From assembly GCA_045117315.1 (NCBI GenBank), contig JBGUNJ010000053.1, positions 1 through 21,226 of the forward strand: DNA of 21,226 nt, in the 5' to 3' direction. The notes beneath the pieces are model-generated. The model was not told the origin of the DNA. It saw nothing but the letters and a program-made list of their open reading frames with translations, and ran no database searches. The translations under genes were made by a program, and so were the position numbers. Shown here in pieces: positions 13,217 to 19,501 of the stretch. Numbering within the stretch: position 1 is the stretch's first letter; each line of letters begins with the position of its first letter. Origin of the DNA: CAG-791 sp045117315 (GTDB lineage: Bacteria; Bacillota; Clostridia; Lachnospirales; Lachnospiraceae).

Positions 13217-13378
13217 ACTGCTGAGAACAATAACAACCGGCCGGCTGACCATCTGCATATTTTTTACTCCTGAGAGCAATAGCGGTCGGCCGGCTGACCA
13301 TCTGCATAATTTTTTACTCCTGAGAGCAATAGCGGTCGGCCGGCTGCCCGCCGGCGCGGTTTTTTTACTGCTGAGGGC
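13203..13378. repeat. 50-bp tandem repeat ending in the thiI stop codon
   Basis: Four units begin with TTTTTACT at about 13212, 13261, 13311 and 13362 (spacing 49, 50, 51). Units 2 and 3 are identical over their first 36 bases, including TACTCCTGAGAGCAATAGCG. Units 1 and 4 share GCGCGGTTTTTTTACTGCTG. The last unit contains the thiI stop codon and its last codons (RPQQ), so the earlier units are decayed copies of the gene's 3' end. Each unit carries GGCCGGC; unit 3 ends with a GCCGGC/GCCGGC hairpin before a T run, so the array may terminate plus-strand transcripts. Confidence 0.9.
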
Positions 13379-14567
13379 GGTAATTGCTGATGTTAATGAT
13401 GTCATCGTTGGCGATCGCGCGCTCCACCATCTCTTCGATCTTCTCGTCCAGATTGTGCTCGTGCTTTCTGATCACTTCAGCCCTGGGCTTTGTCACGGGG
13501 TGCTTTGCGACAAAAATGGTGCAGCAGTCCTCGTAGGGAAGGATGGAGGTCTCGTAGGTGCCGATCTTTTTGGACACGCGGACGATCTCCTCCTTGTCAA
13601 AGCCGATCAGGGGCCGGAAGACGGGAAGGGTGCAGACTTCATTTGTCACGGCAAGCGCGGCAAGGGTCTGTGAGGCGACCTGTCCTATGCTCTCTCCGGT
13701 GATAAGTCCCAGGCACTCGTTCTCCAGGGCAAGGCGCTCCGCGATGCGCATCATATAGCGGCGCATGATGATAGTCAGTTCATCGTGCGGGCACTGCTCA
13801 TAAATATAGAGCTGGATCTCTGTAAAATTGATATTGTGCAGGCGGATCGGTCCTGTGTATACAGAGATCTCCCGGGCCAGGTCGACGACCTTCTGAAGGG
13901 CGCGCTCGCTGGTATAGGGCGGGGCGTTGAAATAGACCGCGTCGATCCGGACGCCGCGCTTGGCGACCATATAGCCCGCAACCGGGGAGTCGATTCCGCC
14001 GGAGAGGAGCAGCATGCACTTGCCGCCGACACCGACGGGAAGTCCGCCGGGACCCGGAATAACCTGTGAGTAAATATAGAGTTTCTCGCGGATCTCCACA
14101 CAGAGAGTGACTTCGGGAGTATGGACATCAACGGACAGGTTGGGGCAGGCCTCAAGCACCGAGTGTCCCAGTTCGGCGTTGATCTCCAGGGAGTCCTGAG
14201 GATATTCCTTGTTCATGCGGCGGGTGCGCACCTTGAAGGTGTGGCTGCCCTCCGGATATTCCTCCCTCATAAAGGCCGCGGCTGTTTTTGACAGTTCTTC
14301 AAGGGGCATGAGGTCGTGAACGGCAACCGGGCAGATCCCCCAGATACCAAAGACATGGGAGAGAGCCTCTGTGACCTCTTCGAAGTCAAATTCGCTCTTT
14401 GCTTCCACAAAAACTCTGCCGTAGGTGCGGATCACGTTAAAATGACCTTCGCAGGGACGCAGGGCGATCCTGATCTGACGGACAAGCGCCTCTTCAAACA
14501 CATGGCGGTTTTTCCCCTTGATGCCGATCTCGGCGTATTTGATCAAAAAAGCGTCATATCTATTCAT
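13365..14567 (-). CDS. thiI: tRNA 4-thiouridine synthase ThiI
   Basis: 400 residues, the length of the Gram-positive form without the rhodanese domain. Order: an N-terminal ferredoxin-like part (FLIKYAEIGIKGKNR), a THUMP domain to about residue 170, and a PP-loop ATPase with LLLSGGIDSP (187-196). Then TGESIGQVASQTL and a C-terminal ISNYRPQQ. It adenylates U8 of tRNA and takes sulfur from a cysteine desulfurase, which is the next gene upstream; it may also serve thiazole synthesis. Start: ATG 14567, 12 bases after GGAGG; the TTG at 14576 is only 3 bases from it. Its 3' end is the last unit of a tandem repeat. Confidence 0.94.
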   Translation of the reverse strand: MNRYDAFLIKYAEIGIKGKNRHVFEEALVRQIRIALRPCEGHFNVIRTYGRVFVEAKSEFDFEEVTEALSHVFGIWGICPVAVHDLMPLEELSKTAAAFMREEYPEGSHTFKVRTRRMNKEYPQDSLEINAELGHSVLEACPNLSVDVHTPEVTLCVEIREKLYIYSQVIPGPGGLPVGVGGKCMLLLSGGIDSPVAGYMVAKRGVRIDAVYFNAPPYTSERALQKVVDLAREISVYTGPIRLHNINFTEIQLYIYEQCPHDELTIIMRRYMMRIAERLALENECLGLITGESIGQVASQTLAALAVTNEVCTLPVFRPLIGFDKEEIVRVSKKIGTYETSILPYEDCCTIFVAKHPVTKPRAEVIRKHEHNLDEKIEEMVERAIANDDIINISNYRPQQ

Positions 14568-14606
14568 TACTATCAATTACCTCCATGTCGAAGCGCTCTG
14601 CGCAGC

Positions 14607-14681
14607 TTATCTTTGTCCGTGCAGAATTTCCTTGTCTGCCAGGATTGTCTTTGCCCGTTCAGGTTATCTTCTGACAAATTT
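14607..14681. repeat. About 19-bp degenerate tandem repeat ending in the desulfurase stop codon
   Basis: Four units: TTATCTTTGTCCGTGCAGAA (14607), TTTCCTTGTCTGCCAGGA (14627), TTGTCTTTGCCCGTTCAGG (14645) and TTATCTTCTGACAAATTT (14664). The first and third match at 15 of 18 bases. The fourth holds the stop codon and the final RR codons of the desulfurase. All lie in the gap before thiI. Confidence 0.65.
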
Positions 14682-15830
14682 TCTTAAAAAGGGAACGATT
14701 TCGGCGACCGCGTCCGCGGCGGCGTCCATTTCCTCCATAGTATTCATGACTGAGAGACTGATCCGGATGGAATTGTCCATCTCGGAGGACGGCGTTCCGA
14801 TCGCAGCGAGGGTTGCCGAAAGGTGGGGTCTGTTGGACGCGCAGGCACTTCCGGCAGATACATAGATCCCCTTGTCCTCCAGGGCATGAAGCAGGACTTC
14901 TGCCCGGACGCCCCTGACACGGACACTCAGAATGTGGGGAGCAGCTGTCTCATCAGTCCTGCCGTTAAAGCAGACGTCAGGAATCTCTCCCAGTCGTTCA
15001 ATGAGGCGGTTTTTCATGGCAAAAAGCTTTTCGCGATCCGCGTCCAGATTGTTGCAGAGCATCTTCGCGGCCAGGGCCATACCGGCGATTCCGGGGACAT
15101 TCAGGGTTCCGGAACGAAGGCCGTCCTGCTGTCCGCCGCCGAATAAGATTGGCTCCAGACGAACGCCGTCTGCCACATACAAAAAGCCCATCCCCTTGGG
15201 GCCGTGGATCTTGTGTCCGCTGGCCGCCAGCAGGTCTATGTGCATCCTTTTGGGCAGGATGAGGGCCTTTCCGAATCCCTGGACGGCATCCACGTGAAAG
15301 AGCGTCGAGGGGTTGGCCGCTTTGATGGCGGCGCCGATTTCGGCTATGGGCTGCACCGCCCCGATCTCGTTGTTGGTATGCATGACCGATACCAGGATCG
15401 TGTCCGGGCGCACTGCGGCCGCCACTGCCTCCGGTGAGACCAGTCCGTCGCTGTCAACACCCAGGCGGGTGACTTCAAATCCCATGGACTCCAGATGCTT
15501 CATGGATTCCAGGACCGCAGGGTGCTCGATCACCGTGGTGATCAGATGCTTTCCGCGGCGCTGTGCCGCCAGGGCTCCGCCGATGATCGCAAGGTTATCG
15601 GACTCAGTCCCGCAGGAAGTAAAATAAAGGTTCTTTTCCCTGACCTTGAGGATTCCCGCCAGAGTCTTTTTTGCCTCCGCGACACGCCGTTCGGCCGTCA
15701 CACCCCTGTGATGCATACTGGAAGGATTCCCGTAGTCCTCCAGAAAAATTTCGTTCATCAGAGCGGCGACTTCGGGAAAGCACCGTGTCGTCGCGGAATT
15801 ATCCAGGTAAATATCTCTTTTTTCGCTCAT
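14664..15830 (-). CDS. Cysteine desulfurase (NifS/IscS-type), partner of ThiI
   Basis: 388 residues, a full fold-type I PLP enzyme. IYLDNSATTR opens it, IEHPAV gives His103, FHVDAVQ gives Asp181 and Gln184, SGHKIHGPKG gives the PLP lysine 207, and SAGSACAS gives the sulfur-carrying Cys330. It takes sulfur from cysteine as an enzyme persulfide. Position just upstream of thiI in the same direction implies supply for tRNA thiolation, although it might also serve Fe-S clusters. The start ATG 15830 has only a weak GAGAA site. The C-terminus (FLRKFVRR) lies inside a tandem repeat. Confidence 0.93.
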   Translation of the reverse strand: MSEKRDIYLDNSATTRCFPEVAALMNEIFLEDYGNPSSMHHRGVTAERRVAEAKKTLAGILKVREKNLYFTSCGTESDNLAIIGGALAAQRRGKHLITTVIEHPAVLESMKHLESMGFEVTRLGVDSDGLVSPEAVAAAVRPDTILVSVMHTNNEIGAVQPIAEIGAAIKAANPSTLFHVDAVQGFGKALILPKRMHIDLLAASGHKIHGPKGMGFLYVADGVRLEPILFGGGQQDGLRSGTLNVPGIAGMALAAKMLCNNLDADREKLFAMKNRLIERLGEIPDVCFNGRTDETAAPHILSVRVRGVRAEVLLHALEDKGIYVSAGSACASNRPHLSATLAAIGTPSSEMDNSIRISLSVMNTMEEMDAAADAVAEIVPFLRKFVRR

Positions 15831-15875
15831 TATAATTCTCGTTTTTCGCTTGTGACAGTTCTCAGTATTTATTAT

Positions 15876-15931
15876 GTCAGCGCTGACTGTCTTTTGGGTT
15901 TTTTAAGTCCTGACTGTTCCTTCTGCTTTTA
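15876..15931. repeat. Palindrome and weak 27-bp repeat after rsmE
   Basis: GTCAGCGCTGAC (15876-15887) is a perfect 12-bp palindrome. CTGACTGT recurs at 15883 and 15910, and the two 27-bp units match at 17 positions; the second ends at the rsmE stop codon (15929-15931). It fits the pattern at other gene ends, but weakly. Confidence 0.4.
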
Positions 15932-16681
15932 CAGCTCAAACCGGTAGGTCAAAAAAGCCAGGAAGGCCAGCGCGGCGGTCTCTGTGCGCAGGATTCTTTT
16001 TCCCAGGGAAATGGTCTTCGCGCCTTCGCGCACTGCCGCCTCGACCTCGGTGTCCTCAAATCCTCCTTCCGGTCCCACGAAGACAGCAGCCGTCTGCCCG
16101 GGCTGCAGTGCCTCGATCAGAGCCCTGGTGCCGCTTTCGGGCTCATCCGCCATGCGCTCATAGGGAACCAGGATCAGGTCGCAGTGCTCAGCGGCATAGG
16201 CCAATGCCTCTTTCATGGAAAGGATCTCCTGTACCCGGGGAATCACTGCTCTTTTACTCTGTTTGGCCGCCGCTTCCGCGATCGCCTGCCAGCGGCCGAC
16301 CCGCTTGCGGCGCTTGTCGCCGGTCAGCTTCACGATACTGCGGTGCATTTCCACCGGTATGATCTCCGTGACGCCCATTTCCACCGTCTTCTGGATGATG
16401 AAATCCATTTTGTCGGATTTGGGAAGTCCCTGAAAGAGAAGGACATTGACGGGGAGCTCAGATTCCGCCTGTTTCACTGACAGAAGACGGCAGTTTACCT
16501 GCGCGTCCGTGAAGGAAACGATTTCAAAAAGGTATTCCTCCCCGCTGCTGTCTCCGCCCCTCACACTCAGCTTTTCTCCGGGATGCATTCGGAGGACGTT
16601 TTTTATATGGTTGTAATCACTTCCTCCAATCGCGAGCAGGCCGTCCTGCATGGAGGAAACATCCGCGAAAATCTGTACCAT
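15929..16681 (-). CDS. rsmE: 16S rRNA m3U1498 methyltransferase RsmE
   Basis: 250 residues, the usual size. An N-terminal PUA-like RNA-binding part (HIKNVLRMHPGEKLSV) precedes a SPOUT methyltransferase domain with QGLPKSDKMDFIIQKTVEMG, ERWQAIAEAA-like GRWQAIAEAAAKQS, and the knot motifs VFVGPEGGFEDTE and SLGKRILRTETAAL that bind S-adenosylmethionine. It methylates N3 of U1498 in the 30S decoding region. The start is ATG 16681 (GGGAG 6 bases upstream); TTG 16696 would overlap that site. It follows prmA, its usual neighbour. Confidence 0.94.
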   Translation of the reverse strand: MVQIFADVSSMQDGLLAIGGSDYNHIKNVLRMHPGEKLSVRGGDSSGEEYLFEIVSFTDAQVNCRLLSVKQAESELPVNVLLFQGLPKSDKMDFIIQKTVEMGVTEIIPVEMHRSIVKLTGDKRRKRVGRWQAIAEAAAKQSKRAVIPRVQEILSMKEALAYAAEHCDLILVPYERMADEPESGTRALIEALQPGQTAAVFVGPEGGFEDTEVEAAVREGAKTISLGKRILRTETAALAFLAFLTYRFEL

Positions 16682-16749
16682 GGCATTCTCCCGCAATCTT
16701 CCGGATTATTCCGAATTCTTCCGCCCTCTCCGGCTTTCTTCCGACTTAT

Positions 16750-16905
16750 CCAGCTTTTTCAGCCGGAAGGACATATTTGCCTGCTTTCTCCGGATGGCAG
16801 GTCAGTTTCTCCTGCTTCCTACAGGCGGCAGGATGATCTTTCTGCTTTCTCCGGACGGCAGGACATATTTACCTGCTTTCTTCAGACAGGCAGGTCAGTT
16901 TTTCC
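16750..16905. repeat. About 31-bp tandem repeat ending in the prmA stop codon
   Basis: Units begin with TGCTTTCTCCGGA-like sequence at 16782, 16813, 16843 and 16874 (periods 31, 30, 31, then 32 to 16906), with an earlier decayed unit from about 16751. GGCAGGTCAGTTTCTCC (unit 1) and GGCAGGTCAGTTTTTCC (unit 4) differ at one base. Unit 4 contains the prmA stop codon (16895-16897) and its last codons GRKN; unit 1 would read GSRRN then stop. Farther left, 16695-16750 has TTCCG-rich remnants. The array fills the whole gap to rsmE. Confidence 0.85.
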
Positions 16906-17899
16906 TGCCGACCACACAGCACCACTCACCCTGTTCAGTCATGCCTGTGACCTGAAGGCCTGCGGCGCGCATGGCTTCCTTTACGCTTTCCGCGCGCTCG
17001 AGCAGGATTCCGGATGTGATGTAGACCGCACCGGGCTTCATACAGCGCACAGCCCGGGGCGTCAGAGGAATCAGAACATCCGGCAGGATGTTGGCAAGCA
17101 CTACATCATAGCACTCCTCTCCGACCTGTTCCTGCACTCCGGGATCGTCGATCAGGTTGCCCAGAATCACTTTGAAGAGGGCCGGATCCACGTCATTTGC
17201 CTCGATGTTGTCCTCAATCGCCGGGATGGCGCAGGGATCCAGGTCTGTCCCCACTGCCCTTTTGATCCCCAGCTTCAGGGCCAGAAGGGCCAGTATGCCG
17301 CTGCCGGTGCCCACGTCGAGAAGAACTGTCTCAGGCGTGATGTATTTGCGCAGTTCACGGATGCAGAGCTGTGTCGTCTCATGCATTCCTGTGCCGAAGG
17401 CCGTGCCCGGATCAATATGGAAGATCAGGGCGGGAACCTTTTCCTGCCCGTTTTCCATGACTGTCTCCGGTTTCTCCCACGAGGGGATCACCAGGACATC
17501 ATCGATCCAGAACTGGTGGAAATACTGCTTCCAGTTGTTGATCCAGTCTATATCCTCGGTCTCATCTATAGTGACGGTGCCCTCTCCCAGGTCGGAAAAG
17601 GCCCGTATTTCTTCAATCTTTGCAAGCATCTGTGAACGGACTTCCTCAGGCGTGAGCAGGCAGTCGTCCACCACAAGCTTCCCTTCCTCATTCTCCTCCA
17701 GGAAAAAGCTGAGCACGGCCGTCCCATCGTCAGCCGGTCCCTCCGGAAGAATGTCGACGAACATCTGCTCTTTTTCCGCTGTCGTCAGAGGAACATTGTC
17801 CTCGATCTGGGCACCGTACAGGCCGATGTCCTCCATAAAGCTGATCAGTATATCTTCCGCGTCGGTCCTGGTTCGGACCCTGAATCTCATCCATTTCAT
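16895..17899 (-). CDS. prmA: Ribosomal protein L11 methyltransferase PrmA
   Basis: 334 residues. The N-terminal substrate-recognition part (residues 1-105) is followed by a linker with DIDWINNWKQYFHQFWI and the class I methyltransferase core: DPGTAFGTGMHETTQLCI (164-181), LLDVGTGSGILALLAL (193-208) and the catalytic-type VLANILPDVL. It trimethylates residues of L11 with S-adenosylmethionine. The linker insert ENGQEKVPALIF is slightly longer than usual. The start is ATG 17899 with AAGGG rather far upstream (14 bases); ATG 17890 is possible. It follows the dnaJ terminator, so it may have its own promoter. Confidence 0.93.
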   Translation of the reverse strand: MKWMRFRVRTRTDAEDILISFMEDIGLYGAQIEDNVPLTTAEKEQMFVDILPEGPADDGTAVLSFFLEENEEGKLVVDDCLLTPEEVRSQMLAKIEEIRAFSDLGEGTVTIDETEDIDWINNWKQYFHQFWIDDVLVIPSWEKPETVMENGQEKVPALIFHIDPGTAFGTGMHETTQLCIRELRKYITPETVLLDVGTGSGILALLALKLGIKRAVGTDLDPCAIPAIEDNIEANDVDPALFKVILGNLIDDPGVQEQVGEECYDVVLANILPDVLIPLTPRAVRCMKPGAVYITSGILLERAESVKEAMRAAGLQVTGMTEQGEWCCVVGRKN

Positions 17900-17974
17900 C
17901 AGATATAATTTATCCCTTCTTTATTTGAACAGTTTTCCAGGCTTGCCCGGCATGCGCGTTCAGCCTTATGACGC

Positions 17975-18010
17975 AAAAATTTGTCAGGAGCATTTTCTGC
18001 CCCTGACAAA
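17975..18010 (-). terminator. Rho-independent terminator of dnaK-dnaJ
   Basis: In minus-strand RNA a 13-bp stem (18010-17998 with 17992-17980, one G-U pair) with a 5-base loop is followed by TTTTTG. It stands 10 bp after the dnaJ stop codon and cleanly separates the chaperone genes from prmA. Confidence 0.88.
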
Positions 18011-18020
18011 CGCAGATTCC

Positions 18021-19202
18021 TTATTTCTCCCAGAAGCGCTTCTTTTTCTTTTCCTTATGTTCTTCCTGCTCAGGCTGGGGGTTATTGTTTCCCGCGCGTT
18101 CCACCGCCGTGAGTGAATCTCCGGTGAGCTGGTCATACTGGCGCAGGAGCTCTTTGGCTTCCTTGCTGATCCTGGTGGGAATATCCACCACAAACGTAAC
18201 ATAGTGGTTGCCGCGAATCTCCTTGTTGCGCAGTGTAGGTACACCCTTGTTTCTGAAGCGGACCTGTGTGCCGGTCTGGGTCCCGGCCTTAATATCATAA
18301 ACGATCCTTCCATCCACGGTGTCGATCATGACACTGCCGCCGAGTACCGCGATGGGATAGGATATTTTGACGATTGAAAAGATATCGAAGCCCTCTCTCT
18401 CAAAAATCTCATGAGGAGAGACGATAACTTCCACCAGAAGGTCTCCGCGGGGGCCGCCATTGATGCCCGGCTCGCCCTTCTCACGGATCCTGACGCTCTG
18501 GCCGTTGTCAATACCCGCAGGAATGGTGACGTTGATGGTCTTGCGGTTGGTGATATAGCCGGTACCGCCGCAGTCGGAGCACTTGTCCTTGATAATCTTG
18601 CCGGTGCCGCCGCAGTCCGGACATGTCTGGACATTGCGGACCGTACCGAAGAAGGACTGCTGGGTGAAGACGACCTGACCCTTTCCTCCGCACTTGGGGC
18701 ACATCTGGGGAGATGTTCCGGGCTTGGCACCGGTCCCGTTACAGGTGGGGCATGGATCCTTGAGATTCAGAGTCAGCTCTTTTTCAGTGCCGAAAACAGC
18801 CTCAAGGAATGTGATCCGCACGCTGGTGCGGATATTGGAACCCTTCATGGGACCGTTGGAAGGTCCTCTGGTGCGGGAACCGCCGAACATACCGCCGAAC
18901 AGATCACCGAAAATATCCGAGAAATCAGCACCTGTAAAGTCAAAGCCGCCGGCTCCGAATCCGCCGGTGCCGTCAAACGCAGCGTGTCCGAACTGATCAT
19001 ACTGCGACCGCTTTTCCTTGTCGCTGAGGACCGCGTAGGCTTCCGAAGCCTCCTTGAATTTCTTCTCGGCCTCCTTATCACCCGGGTTCATATCCGGATG
19101 ATATTTTTTCGCCAGTTTGCGATATGCTTTTTTGATTTCTTCGTCCGTCGCCGTCTTGCTGACGCCGAGCACTTCGTAATAGTCTCTCTTCTGCTCTGCC
19201 AT
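18021..19202 (-). CDS. dnaJ: Chaperone protein DnaJ (type I Hsp40)
   Basis: 393 residues. J domain at the N-terminus (DYYEVLGVSKTATDEEIKKA) with the HPD motif at 35-37; a Gly/Phe-rich stretch at about 75-110; four CxxCxGxG zinc repeats at 151-158, 168-175, 194-201 and 208-215; then the two substrate-binding beta domains. The C-terminus is basic and charged (EQEEHKEKKKKRFWEK). It stimulates the DnaK ATPase and delivers substrates. The start is ATG 19202 (GGATGA 4 bases upstream); 16 further upstream codons lack J-domain similarity. A promoter and structured leader precede it. Confidence 0.95.
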   Translation of the reverse strand: MAEQKRDYYEVLGVSKTATDEEIKKAYRKLAKKYHPDMNPGDKEAEKKFKEASEAYAVLSDKEKRSQYDQFGHAAFDGTGGFGAGGFDFTGADFSDIFGDLFGGMFGGSRTRGPSNGPMKGSNIRTSVRITFLEAVFGTEKELTLNLKDPCPTCNGTGAKPGTSPQMCPKCGGKGQVVFTQQSFFGTVRNVQTCPDCGGTGKIIKDKCSDCGGTGYITNRKTINVTIPAGIDNGQSVRIREKGEPGINGGPRGDLLVEVIVSPHEIFEREGFDIFSIVKISYPIAVLGGSVMIDTVDGRIVYDIKAGTQTGTQVRFRNKGVPTLRNKEIRGNHYVTFVVDIPTRISKEAKELLRQYDQLTGDSLTAVERAGNNNPQPEQEEHKEKKKKRFWEK

Positions 19203-19302
19203 AGAATCATCCAATCTGTTATTGAAACCGCGCGGCTGCGGCTCATTCACGCATTTAGCCCAGACCGCAGAGGCAGCCTGGGCAAAACGCCTTTTCCGGC
19301 AG

Positions 19303-19326
19303 CCGCCCGGGCGGGCTCCCGGGAGC
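19303..19326. repeat. Two adjacent perfect 12-bp GC palindromes in the dnaJ leader
   Basis: CCGCCCGGGCGG (19303-19314) is followed without spacer by GCTCCCGGGAGC (19315-19326). An outer CAGCCG (19300-19305) / CGGCTG (19338-19343) pair encloses them, and GCCCAG/CTGGGC (about 19258-19283) forms another stem. On the plus strand a T-rich run follows, but both neighbouring genes are on the minus strand. Confidence 0.75.
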
Positions 19327-19403
19327 GCTTCCGCGGACGGCTGTTATTTTTATATTTTATAAATCTGATGTGCAGTCTTTACGTTTTAAGCACAGTATCT
19401 GCT

Positions 19404-19432
19404 TTTATACCACACTGTTTCGAAAATGTAAA
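19404..19432 (-). promoter_or_regulatory. Predicted sigma-A promoter of dnaJ
   Basis: On the minus strand TTTACA (19427-19432), 17 bp, TATAAA (19404-19409): each box has five of six consensus bases and the spacing is ideal. The leader would be about 195 bases and includes the tandem palindromes. I see no CIRCE inverted repeat here. Confidence 0.6.
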
Positions 19433-19444
19433 GTGACTCCTGTG

Positions 19445-19501
19445 GTAATCAGGCCTGTCTGTGAGGCCGCCGGTAATTAAACCTCTCTGTAGTCGCCGTC
19501 C
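19445..19501. repeat. 28-bp imperfect duplication at the dnaK 3' end
   Basis: GTAATCAGGCCTGTCTGT (19445) resembles GTAATTAAACCTCTCTGT (19473) at 13-14 of 18 bases. The second contains the dnaK stop codon (19477-19479) and last codons. Too short to be certain on its own; it fits the pattern at other gene ends. Confidence 0.4.

Noticed and set aside
16583..18116. Long plus-strand frames of 350 and 319 residues opposite prmA
   Set aside because: Shadows of prmA and the repeat array; composition without recognisable protein motifs.
18508..18996. Small frames opposite or within the dnaJ zinc-finger region
   Set aside because: Frame-shifted shadows of the repeated Cys/Gly codons of DnaJ.
19203..19476. 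CIRCE element or plus-strand terminator between dnaK and dnaJ
   Set aside because: No TTAGCACTC-N9-GAGTGCTAA repeat is present; the hairpins followed by T-rich DNA point to the plus strand, where no gene exists.
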